Source of the DNA: CANIGN01 sp964538275
GTDB lineage: Bacteria > Bdellovibrionota > UBA2428
DNA length: 37,432 nt
Assembly (NCBI GenBank): GCA_964538275.1
Contig: CAZIFW010000022.1
Coordinates: 1 to 37,432 of the forward strand
Direction: 5' to 3'
Shown here: one piece after another, positions 23,946-33,248 of the stretch
Layout: each line of letters opens with the position of its first letter
Position numbering within the stretch: the stretch's first letter is position 1
Made by a program: the position numbers and the translations under genes
The notes under the pieces: model-generated
Told to the model about the DNA's origin: nothing
The model's input: the letters and a program-made list of their open reading frames with translations, nothing else
Databases searched by the model: none

Positions 23946-26402
23946 ATGTCAGACCCAGCTAGACCCAACGTCACGATCCCCGAACAAGTCTTCTTGCTTC
24001 CCTTGAGGAATGCGGTGCTATTCCCCATGATGAAAATGCCTATCAGCGTAGGGCGACCTCGCTCGGTTGGCAGCATCTTGCGTGTAGGCGAAGGTGGCCT
24101 CATTGGTATTGTCACCCAAAAAGATAAGGGCGTAGATGAACCCGCATTAAACGATCTCTACCTTGATGGTGTTTTAGCACGCATCGAAAAGATTCAAAAA
24201 ATGACGGACGGCACCTTAACGGTGCTTGTTCACGGACTTGCTCGAATCAAAATCATGGGCGAAGGAGTTCACGCTTCTGAAAGTGGTGAAGAATCCAAGG
24301 GACTCATTGCTAAAATTGTAGGAGTTCCTACAGGTCTTCCAGACACAGGCGAAATGCCTATTGAAATAGAAGCTTTGGTTAAAAATATTAAAAACCTTGG
24401 CCGCAGAATTATCTCCCTCTCTCCAAATATTCCCGATGAAGCTGCAATTTTTGTAGAAAGCATCACAGACGCTGACTATTTAAGTGACCTCATCGCTTCT
24501 TACATGAACATCAACGAAAGCGAAAAACAGGACATCTTAAGCACAGGCGATGTAAAAGTTCGCCTTGAAAAAGTCACACGTCTTGTAAACAAAGAAATAG
24601 ACATCCTCGAACTCTCTCGCAAAATTCAGGGTGACATCAAAGATGAAGTGCTCAAAAACCAACGTGAGTACTACCTAAAAGAGCAAATCAAAGTTCTACA
24701 ACGTGAGCTTGGTCAAAAAGACGAAGAAGATGAAGTTGAAGAATTAAAATTAAAAGTTAAAGAAGCCAAGATGCCCGAAGAGGTCGAGAAAATTGCGATG
24801 AAAGAACTCGACCGTATGGGACGTATGTCACCCAACAGCGCTGAACACAGTGTAGTGCGCACATATGTTGAGTGGCTCGTGGACATGCCATGGGATAAAC
24901 ACACTACAGACAACCCTTCTGTTGATAACGCAGAAGTCGTTCTCAACAAAGATCACTACGGCTTACAAAAAGTTAAAAAACGCGTTCTTGAATACTTGGC
25001 CGTTCTTAAACTTAAGAGCGACATGAAAGGCCCTATTCTTTGTTTTGCGGGCCCTCCAGGTGTAGGTAAAACTTCACTCGGTAAGAGTATTGCAACCGCA
25101 CTTGGACGCGAGTTTGTTCGCGTAAGTTTGGGTGGCGTAAGAGACGACGCAGAAATCCGTGGTCACCGTCGTACTTATGTGGGTGCGATGCCCGGTAAAA
25201 TTGCTCAAAGTATGAAGCGCGCTAAAGTGAATAACCCCGTTATTCTCTTAGACGAAATTGATAAAATGGCAAACGACATGCGCGGAGATCCTGCGAGTGC
25301 GATGCTTGAGGTTTTAGATCCCGAGCAAAATAACACATTCCAAGATCACTACTTAGACGTGCCATTCGATTTATCGAAAGTGCTTTTCATTGCAACGGCA
25401 AACGTTCTTGAAAACATTCCCCCAGCCCTTAAAGACCGTTTAGAAATTATTTCTATCCCTGGTTATACTGAAAACGAAAAACTTCACATCGCTAAAGATT
25501 ATTTAGTGAAAGAGCAAATTGAAACTCACGGCCTTAAAGAAGAGCAAGTTAAGTTTGACGACAAAGCTCTCGTGAAGCTTATCAACAGTTACACTCGCGA
25601 AGCAGGTGTTCGTAGCTTGAAACGCGAAATTGCAAACGTATGCCGATCTATTGCTCGTGACGTAGCGACCGAAAAGATTAAAGAGAAAACAGTAGATGAA
25701 GCTGCGGTTGAACAAATTCTTGGACAAGAAAAATACTTTCTCGATGTAGCTGAACGGACTGCAAAAACTGGTGTAGTGACAGGCTTAGCGTGGACACCCG
25801 TAGGCGGAGACATTCTCTTTATTGAAGCCACTCGCATGAAAGGTAAAGGTGGACTCACCCTTACAGGTCAATTGGGTGATGTGATGAAAGAATCTGCTAA
25901 AGCAGCTGAAAGCTGGGTAAGAAGTATGTCCAGCGCTCTTCACATTCCTGACAACGCGTTTACAGATTACGATTACCACATCCACGTGCCAAGTGGAGCG
26001 ATCCCTAAAGACGGTCCGAGTGCTGGCGTAGCAATGCTTACAGCTCTAACTTCTCTTATCAGTGGACGCCCTATCAATCCGGCTCTTGCTATGACTGGAG
26101 AAATCTCTCTACGTGGCGCTGTATTACCTGTGGGTGGTATTAAAGAAAAAGTTTTAGCCGCTCTTAGAGCCGGTATTAAAACCATTATCTTGCCTGAACG
26201 TAACCGCAAGGATTTAGAGGATGTGCCTCAAGAAGCGGCTGAGCAAATGACTTTCCATTTTGTGAAAGAAATGAGCGAAGTTCTAAAACTTGCATTGGAC
26301 ATTAAGATGGACGTAACTCTTCCGCTTGCTGCCGATTATCCTTCAAAAGAAGAAACTCGTAAAAAAAGCAGTGGAGATGCTCCTTCTCAAAGCCGCAAAT
26401 AG
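23946..26402 (+). CDS. lon: ATP-dependent Lon protease
   Basis: Lon is the cytosolic AAA+ protease that degrades misfolded and regulatory proteins. The 818-residue protein has all its parts. These are the N-terminal substrate-binding domain (LLPLRNAVLFPMM) and a coiled linker around 230-290. The ATPase domain has Walker A GPPGVGKT (369-376), Walker B LLDEIDK (Glu437), the sensor GATAN-like segment and RLEIISIPGYT. The protease domain has the Ser692-Lys735 dyad in PKDGPSAG and GIKEKVLAA. The N-terminal domain needs the ATG at 23946, because conserved sequence starts by residue 14. No Shine-Dalgarno sequence precedes it and a promoter-like pair ends six bases upstream, so it may be leaderless. 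Heat-shock control is plausible but not shown. Confidence 0.97.
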   Translation: MSDPARPNVTIPEQVFLLPLRNAVLFPMMKMPISVGRPRSVGSILRVGEGGLIGIVTQKDKGVDEPALNDLYLDGVLARIEKIQKMTDGTLTVLVHGLARIKIMGEGVHASESGEESKGLIAKIVGVPTGLPDTGEMPIEIEALVKNIKNLGRRIISLSPNIPDEAAIFVESITDADYLSDLIASYMNINESEKQDILSTGDVKVRLEKVTRLVNKEIDILELSRKIQGDIKDEVLKNQREYYLKEQIKVLQRELGQKDEEDEVEELKLKVKEAKMPEEVEKIAMKELDRMGRMSPNSAEHSVVRTYVEWLVDMPWDKHTTDNPSVDNAEVVLNKDHYGLQKVKKRVLEYLAVLKLKSDMKGPILCFAGPPGVGKTSLGKSIATALGREFVRVSLGGVRDDAEIRGHRRTYVGAMPGKIAQSMKRAKVNNPVILLDEIDKMANDMRGDPASAMLEVLDPEQNNTFQDHYLDVPFDLSKVLFIATANVLENIPPALKDRLEIISIPGYTENEKLHIAKDYLVKEQIETHGLKEEQVKFDDKALVKLINSYTREAGVRSLKREIANVCRSIARDVATEKIKEKTVDEAAVEQILGQEKYFLDVAERTAKTGVVTGLAWTPVGGDILFIEATRMKGKGGLTLTGQLGDVMKESAKAAESWVRSMSSALHIPDNAFTDYDYHIHVPSGAIPKDGPSAGVAMLTALTSLISGRPINPALAMTGEISLRGAVLPVGGIKEKVLAALRAGIKTIILPERNRKDLEDVPQEAAEQMTFHFVKEMSEVLKLALDIKMDVTLPLAADYPSKEETRKKSSGDAPSQSRK

Positions 26403-26436
26403 TGATGTAGAGTGATATTGAAGTTAAAAATTATCA

Positions 26437-26931
26437 ATGGCACTTTTAGAACTCACACGATCCTTTAACGACATACGATCTTTCTTAGAAATCATGCAGG
26501 CGACTACGGCGCCTGCCATGATTATTTCGGCACTTGCTTTCTTATTAAGCATTATGGCAAGTCGATATGCTCGAGCTATTGATAGAACTCGTGAAATTAT
26601 TGATCAGTTAGAACGTGGAAGAGAAACCCTTGCCAATAAAAAGAAACGCTCACTCCACTATCAGTTAAGAATTATTTACACCCGTGCTCGACAGCTCAGA
26701 ACCATGATGGCAATGGCCTCACTTTGCGTCTTCTTAGTTGTTCTCACAATTGGGGCCATATTTGTGGGACTTCTCTACCAACTCCACTTAGAAAGCTTTG
26801 CGGCGACAACCTTTCTTTTATCTTTGCTCACCCTAATCTGGTCGATGATGTTATTTGTTCGGGACATCGTTATATCGCTATATGGGATTAAGATAGAAAT
26901 AGAAGAAGTTGAAAAAGAAATAGTAAACTAA
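26437..26931 (+). CDS. DUF2721-type membrane protein
   Basis: The 164-residue protein has one membrane segment at about 25-41 followed by the ASRYARAIDRTREIIDQLE signature, which I associate with the DUF2721 family. A basic cytosolic loop comes next, then two more membrane segments (about 90-114 and 120-143). Function is unknown for the family. It starts 34 bases after lon on the same strand and is followed at 14 bases by the JmjC-like gene. The three may be co-transcribed, though their functions show no evident link. Confidence 0.7.
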   Translation: MALLELTRSFNDIRSFLEIMQATTAPAMIISALAFLLSIMASRYARAIDRTREIIDQLERGRETLANKKKRSLHYQLRIIYTRARQLRTMMAMASLCVFLVVLTIGAIFVGLLYQLHLESFAATTFLLSLLTLIWSMMLFVRDIVISLYGIKIEIEEVEKEIVN

Positions 26932-26945
26932 TAAACTTTTAGTTT

Positions 26946-27827
26946 ATGTGTTTTCAACTAAAACCCGTAGACGTTCGACATGACATCAGTCGCGAAGAGT
27001 TTCAAAAAGAATACGTTGAAAAATCAAAACCCGTTATCCTTAAAAACTATTCGGCTAACTGGCCCGCACGCAATAAATGGACACTAGACTATTTAGAAAA
27101 AAATTATGGATCCCTAGAGGTTCCTGTGATGAAAGAAGCCTTTGCAAGCTCAGGAGATAGCTATACGAGCGCTAAAAACACAATGCGTTTTGGCGACTAT
27201 CTAAAGCTTATTGGCAGTCAGCCCACACAATTGCGTATATTTCTCTTTAATATTTTTAAAGCTGCTCCTGAATTAAAGAAAGATTTTTCCTTTCCTCCTC
27301 TAATTGATTCATATGTTAAAGCTCACCCCTTTGTTTTTTTTGGTGGAGCTACAAGTTTTGTAGATGCCCACATGGACTTAGATATGAGTCATGTATTTAT
27401 GACACAGTTTTCGGGCACTAAAAAAGTGGTCCTTTTTGATTCCAGTTGTTCCACTCAACTTTACCGCCACCCTCTTACAGTTTCTACCAATGTGGATGTA
27501 GGCAACCCTGACACAGAAAAGTATCCCTTACTTAAGGGACTTGCCGGCTACGAATGCACCGTAAAAGACGGAGACACTCTCTTCATGCCCTCAGGTATGT
27601 GGCACTATATTTATTACAATGAAGGTGGCTTTGCATTGAGCTTAAGAGCCATGCCACGCTCCCTCACCCGTAAACTTTATGGAGCGTATCGCATAGCCAT
27701 GCTTCTGGGAGTAGATCGTGCACTTACAAAATTATTAGGTGCTAAAAAATGGTACAACCTAAAAGAAGCATGGGCTCAAGCGCGTGCCCAAAAACTCATG
27801 CGTCACTTAAAAACTGCTAACGTATAA
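26946..27827 (+). CDS. JmjC/cupin-8 family Fe(II)/2-oxoglutarate-dependent oxygenase
   Basis: This 293-residue protein has the JmjC-like (cupin-8) double-stranded beta-helix. The iron triad is His142 and Asp144 in DAHMDLD plus His220 in MPSGMWHYIYY, and the typical opening VEKSKPVILKNYSANWPA is present. Such enzymes hydroxylate proteins, tRNA or small molecules, and the substrate here cannot be told. The C-terminal 55 residues are helical and basic. It ends four bases from the convergent gene on the minus strand, leaving no room for a conventional terminator. Confidence 0.82.
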   Translation: MCFQLKPVDVRHDISREEFQKEYVEKSKPVILKNYSANWPARNKWTLDYLEKNYGSLEVPVMKEAFASSGDSYTSAKNTMRFGDYLKLIGSQPTQLRIFLFNIFKAAPELKKDFSFPPLIDSYVKAHPFVFFGGATSFVDAHMDLDMSHVFMTQFSGTKKVVLFDSSCSTQLYRHPLTVSTNVDVGNPDTEKYPLLKGLAGYECTVKDGDTLFMPSGMWHYIYYNEGGFALSLRAMPRSLTRKLYGAYRIAMLLGVDRALTKLLGAKKWYNLKEAWAQARAQKLMRHLKTANV

Positions 27828-27831
27828 AACC

Positions 27832-29064
27832 TTATTCGCGCGATGACTTAAACAATTCGCGCAACTCACGTGCACTGATATTGTCTTTAGTAGGCGTTTC
27901 ATATGAGCTTAAGTTTTTAATCTCCAAGGCAGGAATATTTGAATCTCCCATAGCTTTGTAGAAATAATTTCCAGCATCTTCCCACTTTTCTATTCGTGTA
28001 AGCCCATCATTTTTTAACTCCAATGAAATGGCCATCTCAGGCCCTTTGGAAATTTGAGTTATAGAATAATAAAAATCTGCACTCACCATGCGAGAAATAT
28101 TCTCACCGGTTGGAGATCTTCTCATAGTAGGCGTCGCCATTTTTACGAGGGAAAGCAAAATTCTAGCTTTGGCCCCTGATTCTGGTTTTCCCATAAAATC
28201 TTTGCCCATCTCAACATTGCGCTCTCTCACCACAAGATAGAAGTCTGGAGAAAGATTGCGTCCTTGTTTATCAACATACTCAATCATCAAAGCCTTCAAG
28301 TAAGTTCCCTCAATATTAAATACCGTGATACCAGTAGCGCGCTTAGATCCCTCATCTCGTCCCGAAGTTACTCGAGCCATAAGTGTAGGACGCAAAGCAA
28401 AGTTAGCCACCACATCTTCAACCGTCGCGGGCGTTTTGAGTGCAAGTGGAATATCTGAAGGCTTTATAGCTTTTAAGTCTTCCACCTTGAAAGAAGGCAA
28501 ACCTGCTTCTGATTCTTCTTTTACAAAATAATTACCCTTTTCGTCCCATTTTTGAATAATATCTAACTCATCGTTTTGAAGATTCAGCTTCATAGGCTTG
28601 TCTATGGAATAAGCAAAGCTTGCATTAAAAACTCTGGGGATACGCGCTCCCGAAACATCTTCCTTTTCTCGAGGAGGAAACATATGAACAACTGTTAACT
28701 CCACGCGCGCTTTAGCATCTGGCAAAGCAGCTCCCGAGGCATCTTTTCCTTTTGGAATATTCACTTCGTTCACAATTAGAAAAAATTCGTGAGAGCTAAT
28801 CTTATCTTTGGAGTGTGGATCGGAATATCTTATTTGAAGCGCCTTCAAAGAACTGCGTTCAACCTGAAAAAGACTCATACTGTGTACCCACTTTGAATCA
28901 GGGTCACCCTTAGAACTCTTTTGAGCCACAAACTTTTCACTCAACCCGTAAAGAGCGGGCATCTTATGCTCGACTACAAAAACTTCAGCATCTTCTTTAG
29001 CGTAAAGGTAAGGATTAAGGAGCGTTATAAATGCCCCAAGACTCAGTAACACTTTTTGCACCAT
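27832..29064 (-). CDS. Secreted protein with an internally duplicated domain, unknown function
   Basis: I do not recognise this 410-residue protein. After a signal peptide it contains two related halves, about 35-190 and 215-395. Matching landmarks are FQVERSSLKALQIRYSD with FNIEGTYLKALMIEYVD, FFLIVNEVNIPKGKDASG with FYLVVRERNVEMGKDFMG, and GNYFVK with GNYFYK. Each half also has an IxKWxxxGNYF ending followed by LPSFKVEDL or IPALEIKNL. No cysteine clusters or catalytic motif stand out. It is likely periplasmic or surface-exposed. ATG 29064 has GGAG upstream. It is divergent from the regulator gene at 29203, sharing a 138-base promoter region. Confidence 0.65.
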   Translation of the reverse strand: MVQKVLLSLGAFITLLNPYLYAKEDAEVFVVEHKMPALYGLSEKFVAQKSSKGDPDSKWVHSMSLFQVERSSLKALQIRYSDPHSKDKISSHEFFLIVNEVNIPKGKDASGAALPDAKARVELTVVHMFPPREKEDVSGARIPRVFNASFAYSIDKPMKLNLQNDELDIIQKWDEKGNYFVKEESEAGLPSFKVEDLKAIKPSDIPLALKTPATVEDVVANFALRPTLMARVTSGRDEGSKRATGITVFNIEGTYLKALMIEYVDKQGRNLSPDFYLVVRERNVEMGKDFMGKPESGAKARILLSLVKMATPTMRRSPTGENISRMVSADFYYSITQISKGPEMAISLELKNDGLTRIEKWEDAGNYFYKAMGDSNIPALEIKNLSSYETPTKDNISARELRELFKSSRE

Positions 29065-29202
29065 ATTGACTCCGAGCGCAAAACTAGTGAATCCAACAAC
29101 TTTTGAAAAGAAATATCGATTCTTAAATTCTTGTTACAGCGTAGCATATATTTACCAAATTCAAGCTGTTCAAGAAACCTTAAATCGTGTAAAGTCTCAA
29201 TC

Positions 29203-29838
29203 ATGGGTAAAATAAAGTCATCTGAAGAACTTCGCAATGATACGCCCCTCAAAAATGATGAGGGCTTAGTGTTTGGCCCCGGAAATCAAGAAGCCATACG
29301 CATTACATGTGAAGCCATTGGGCAGATTATTGAAAGCTGGGGATTTAAGAAAATCATGGGAACACTCTGGGCCTTTCTCTACCTATGTCCTGAACCCGCC
29401 ACCTCAAAAGATATCTGCAGTAACCTCAAGATTTCTCCCGCCCTAGCCTCCATTACGCTCCAAGATTTGCAGCGCTGGGGAGTAGTAACCAAACAATCAT
29501 CCATAGGAAAGCGCCTAGATTATTACATTGCTGAACACGATATTTGGAAGATGGTGCGCAAAGTCTTTCGCGAACGCGAAAAAATGGCCATTGAAAGCGT
29601 TCAAACCAAGCTTCACGCTGCTCAGAATGCATTGGATAAAGAACTCATGTCCCGACAGGATATAAAGAGCCGTCGAACTGTTCAATTTCAGAAATTACGC
29701 CTTGAGGACCTCTCAAAAGCCACTCAATGTGCCAATGATCTTATGGAAACCTTTGTTGAACTAGGGGCTATGGACGTTGCACCTCTCTTTAACGCATTAA
29801 AACCCTATACAAATGTCGCGAAGAGTCTTAAACAATAG
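29203..29838 (+). CDS. GbsR/MarR-type transcriptional regulator
   Basis: From ATG 29203 the protein has 211 residues. The region of about 40-110 is a winged helix of the GbsR type (ESWGFKKIMGTLWAFLYLCPEPATSKDIC, then ISPALASITLQDLQRWGVVTK), followed by a long coiled helix and a C-terminal dimerisation region. GbsR proteins control osmolyte or membrane-related genes in several bacteria; the ligand here is unknown. It is the first gene of the isoprenoid operon, seven bases from the next start, so it probably regulates that operon or its divergent neighbour. The frame extends to ATG 29131, but that adds residues without conservation and no better ribosome site. Confidence 0.8.
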   Translation: MGKIKSSEELRNDTPLKNDEGLVFGPGNQEAIRITCEAIGQIIESWGFKKIMGTLWAFLYLCPEPATSKDICSNLKISPALASITLQDLQRWGVVTKQSSIGKRLDYYIAEHDIWKMVRKVFREREKMAIESVQTKLHAAQNALDKELMSRQDIKSRRTVQFQKLRLEDLSKATQCANDLMETFVELGAMDVAPLFNALKPYTNVAKSLKQ

Positions 29839-29845
29839 AGGTTCA

Positions 29846-30916
29846 ATGAGGTTGGCTACACAAACAGCAGCAAAGCTTGCTGCGCAAAATTCATCATCAA
29901 AAGAGTTGAAGGACAATCAACTCGACTTGGCTTTAGGTGCACACTTGTTGGGCATTGAAGCTTGCTTGCAAAAAAGACTCTCAAGCCACTCTCGCTATCC
30001 TCGCGAACTTTCTGAAAGATTAATTTCATCTGGCGGAAAACGAATTCGTCCTCTTTTACTTTTGGCTACTTTTGAAAGTTTAGTGGGACTTAAAGAATCC
30101 GAAGATAAACTCTCTTACGACGATCTCTATCAGTTAGGTGCCGTGGCCGAGCTTGTGCATACCGCTACACTTTTTCATGACGATGTTATTGATCAATCCG
30201 AAGAACGTCGCCAAAGCCCTACGGCTCAAATGCTTCACGGAAATAAAATAGCCATTCTCGTGGGCGATTACATTTATGCTGAAGCTTTTGCTCGCTTAAT
30301 GGAAAGAGCCTTTCTTTACCCAAGCCAAAAATTAGCTGCAACTATTCAACAACTTGTTGAAGGTGAAATCCTTCAGCACGAAGTTGTAACCACTCGAAAA
30401 TTCGACAGCCAAAAATTAATTCAAATTGCTGAACTTAAAACGGCATCTCTCTTTTCCTGGTGTAGCGAAACAGGCGCCTGGGCGGCAAACCGCAAAGACT
30501 TGCTTAAAGAAGCATTTTCTTTAGGACATCATCTAGGCCTTGCTTTTCAAATTATAGACGACACCATAGACACCATTGCTGAAACCGAACTCACAGATGA
30601 ATTTGTTAAAGAATTTGTAGCCTCAGCACCTTCATACCCTCTCTTACTTCTATGTGAAAAATCACAAGCTAGTTACGAAGTCTGGCGCGATCTTCCCACT
30701 TTAAGTTACGAAAAACAAAAAGAGAGCATTGCCCTCTTACTTAACGAATGCAGATCAGAAGATGTATTGGGTCAGTGCCGAACACGCATTGAAGAATCGC
30801 TATCACAAGCGGCGAGTCACATTGAAACCTTAGGATCATCCTACACACTTCGCGCCATCCTAGAGCAACTCTACATTCGAGCAGAAGATGCTTTGGGTGG
30901 GGAGAAATTACTGTGA
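29846..30916 (+). CDS. Polyprenyl diphosphate synthase (long-chain type)
   Basis: The enzyme adds isopentenyl units to an allylic diphosphate to make the side chain of quinones or similar lipids. From ATG 29846 it has 356 residues. GGKRIRP (63-69) binds diphosphate. The first aspartate-rich motif is DDVID (112-116) and the second is DDTID (238-242) within AFQIIDDTID. The region after the second motif, where a GKD and EGK-type stretch is usual, is shortened and reads TELTDEFVKEFV, so product release or chain length may differ. The start has AGAGG upstream, seven bases after the regulator stop. An in-frame ATG at 29813 would overlap the regulator. Confidence 0.85.
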   Translation: MRLATQTAAKLAAQNSSSKELKDNQLDLALGAHLLGIEACLQKRLSSHSRYPRELSERLISSGGKRIRPLLLLATFESLVGLKESEDKLSYDDLYQLGAVAELVHTATLFHDDVIDQSEERRQSPTAQMLHGNKIAILVGDYIYAEAFARLMERAFLYPSQKLAATIQQLVEGEILQHEVVTTRKFDSQKLIQIAELKTASLFSWCSETGAWAANRKDLLKEAFSLGHHLGLAFQIIDDTIDTIAETELTDEFVKEFVASAPSYPLLLLCEKSQASYEVWRDLPTLSYEKQKESIALLLNECRSEDVLGQCRTRIEESLSQAASHIETLGSSYTLRAILEQLYIRAEDALGGEKLL

Positions 30917-31911
30917 GCACTACCTCACGCAAAGATGAGCATTTAGATCTTTGCATAAAACGAGATGTAAGCTCACATGGAAGTGCTGGATGGGACGATG
31001 TCATTCTCCCTCACAACGCACTTCCGGATATAGATTTTTCTGAAATTGATCTACGAACTGAATTCTTAGGGCATACTTTCTCTGCTCCACTCTTGATTTC
31101 AAGCATGACGGGGGGATCTGAAAAAGGCGAGAGAATCAACGACACACTTTCAATTTTTGCAGCAGAAGTAGGCATTCCTATGGGTGTTGGCTCGCAAAGA
31201 GTGGCTCTTGAAAAACGTGATCAAAAACTTTTTGCCCTGAGAAAAATCTCTCCCAAAGCCGTCCTTTGGGCCAATATTGGTGCAGTCCAACTCAACTATG
31301 GAGTGACAGAAGACGATTGCAAATTCTTAGTCGACACTCTTGAAGCACAAGCTCTTATCCTTCACCTCAACCCCCTTCAAGAAGCCATTCAAAAAGAAGG
31401 CGATAGAAACTTTAAAGGGCTTTGGAACAAGATTGAAAAACTCTGCAAAACTATAGAAGTTCCAATTATCTTAAAAGAAACGGGCTGTGGCTTAGATACT
31501 GCAACCTGTTTACGTGCCAAAGAAGTTGGAATCAGCGCTGTGGATGTTGCAGGCTTTGGCGGTACCCACTGGGGCTACATTGAAGGACTTCGAAATACTG
31601 AGCGCGAAACTTACGGAAATATATTCAGAAGTTGGGGAATTCCCACTGTCACATCACTGCTTCAAGCTCGCGAAGCCTTAGGAGCTAATTTTCCTATCAT
31701 TGCCTCGGGCGGCATAAGAAATGGAATGGACATCGCTAAATCTCTCTTTTTAGGTGCTAACCTAAGCGGCATGGCTTTACCCTTTTTAAAGGCAGCAGAA
31801 GCAGGGCCCGATGCCCTGCACGCGCTCTATCAAGAACTCTGCGAAGCTATACGCATTTCTCTCTTTTGTACCAACAGCACCACCCCATTGGAGCTTAAGA
31901 ATAAACTATGA
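30913..31911 (+). CDS. fni: Type 2 isopentenyl-diphosphate isomerase (FMN-dependent)
   Basis: It interconverts IPP and DMAPP, supplying the starter for isoprenoid chains. The 332-residue protein has the type 2 hallmarks: RKDEHL near the N-terminus, LISSMTGG, MGVGSQR, the LNPLQE segment with catalytic Gln, VAGFGGTHW, and the FMN-phosphate site SGGIRNGMD. The start is GTG 30913 in a GTGA overlap with the preceding stop, with GGGGAG upstream. The next gene overlaps by four bases. The type 2 enzyme is typical of bacteria with the mevalonate route. Confidence 0.95.
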   Translation: MSTTSRKDEHLDLCIKRDVSSHGSAGWDDVILPHNALPDIDFSEIDLRTEFLGHTFSAPLLISSMTGGSEKGERINDTLSIFAAEVGIPMGVGSQRVALEKRDQKLFALRKISPKAVLWANIGAVQLNYGVTEDDCKFLVDTLEAQALILHLNPLQEAIQKEGDRNFKGLWNKIEKLCKTIEVPIILKETGCGLDTATCLRAKEVGISAVDVAGFGGTHWGYIEGLRNTERETYGNIFRSWGIPTVTSLLQAREALGANFPIIASGGIRNGMDIAKSLFLGANLSGMALPFLKAAEAGPDALHALYQELCEAIRISLFCTNSTTPLELKNKL

Positions 31912-33248
31912 AAACAAGTCGCATTAAAGGTTTTTACAAACTCAAAAGAGGCGAAAGAATAGATGCTATTCGTGAATTCGCAGACATCCCCTCAGATCAA
32001 ATGAGAGTGCTTTCTCAAGATGGATGTTTAAATTTTGAAACAACTGATCTTTTTGTAGAAAATGCGGTGGGTTCTTTTCCTCTTCCTTTAGGCGTAGCTA
32101 CAAGCTTTAAAATTAACGGTGAAGATTATTTAATTCCAATGGCTGTTGAAGAAAGCTCCGTTGTCGCAGCCACTAGTAATGCTGCTCGTATTATTTATGA
32201 ATCTGGCGGATTTACTGCTGAATGCGTGTCCAATCTTATGATTGGTCAGATTCAACTCTTGGACATTCCGCTTGAAAAATGGACCGCATGTACTCAAAAA
32301 ATTAACGACCAAAAAGAAGTTCTCTTAGAACTTGCGAACTCTGTTCACCCTCGCCTTTTGATGAGAGGTGGTGGCGTGCGCGATATCGAAGTGCGTGCAA
32401 ACGCTAACGAAGAGAAGCCTTTTCTTGTCGTGCATCTTTTGGTGGATACTCGAGATGCTATGGGAGCAAACCTCATCAACACTATTTGTGAGCGCATTGC
32501 CCAGCCTCTCCAAGAAATGACAGAAGCTCGCATAGGATTAAAAATCTTGAGCAACCTTGCAGACCGCAAACTCTACAAAGCAAGCTGCAAACTCGACCCT
32601 AAACTTATACTTTCTGCTGATCTCGCAGAACTGGACCCCGCTGATGTAGCAAAAAGAATTTGGGAAGCTTACATATTTGCAGATAACGACCCCTATCGCG
32701 CCGCTACTCACAACAAGGGCATCATGAACGGCGTAGATCCCGTGGCAATTGCTACAGGTAACGACTGGCGCGCAATCGAAGCAGGGGCACACGCCTATGC
32801 TGCACGCACGGGTCGCTACCGTTCTCTGTCTAAGTGGACTATCTGCGAAGATGGTCAGCTTCAAGGAGAGCTCACAATTCCTCTTCAATTAGGCACCGTA
32901 GGTGGTGTGACAAGACTTCACCCCACTGCTCGTATGGCTCTACAAATACTTGGAAACCCAGGCACAGAGCAACTTGGACAAATCATTGCCTCTTCAGGCT
33001 TAGCTGCTAACTTTGCAGCTCTCAGAGCACTCTGCACAACGGGTATTCAAAAAGGTCACATGAGACTTCATGCTAAAAACATTGCGTTCGCAGCCGGAGC
33101 GCAGGGAGCTGAAGTGGAAATTGTGGCTGATATCTTGATTCAAAGAAAGACGATTAGCGCGAGCGAAGCCGAAGTGATTTTGCGTGAGTTTCGCGAAAAA
33201 GAGCGTGAAAAACGAGACAGCTATCTTTCAAGTTCAAATCCCAGCTAA
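31908..33248 (+). CDS. mvaA: Hydroxymethylglutaryl-CoA reductase, class II
   Basis: It reduces HMG-CoA to mevalonate with NAD(P)H, the committed step. The 446-residue protein is of bacterial class II: ENAVGSFPLPLGVA, then the glutamate motif AVEESSVVAA (Glu81/82), then VDTRDAMGANLIN. The lysine region LADRKLYKA, NKGIMNGVDPVAIATGNDWRA and a late catalytic histidine in RLHAKNIAF complete it. It lacks the membrane anchor of eukaryotic enzymes, so it is cytosolic. It overlaps its neighbours (four bases at the start, about 65 at the end), pointing to tight coupling in the operon. Confidence 0.95.
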   Translation: MKTSRIKGFYKLKRGERIDAIREFADIPSDQMRVLSQDGCLNFETTDLFVENAVGSFPLPLGVATSFKINGEDYLIPMAVEESSVVAATSNAARIIYESGGFTAECVSNLMIGQIQLLDIPLEKWTACTQKINDQKEVLLELANSVHPRLLMRGGGVRDIEVRANANEEKPFLVVHLLVDTRDAMGANLINTICERIAQPLQEMTEARIGLKILSNLADRKLYKASCKLDPKLILSADLAELDPADVAKRIWEAYIFADNDPYRAATHNKGIMNGVDPVAIATGNDWRAIEAGAHAYAARTGRYRSLSKWTICEDGQLQGELTIPLQLGTVGGVTRLHPTARMALQILGNPGTEQLGQIIASSGLAANFAALRALCTTGIQKGHMRLHAKNIAFAAGAQGAEVEIVADILIQRKTISASEAEVILREFREKEREKRDSYLSSSNPS

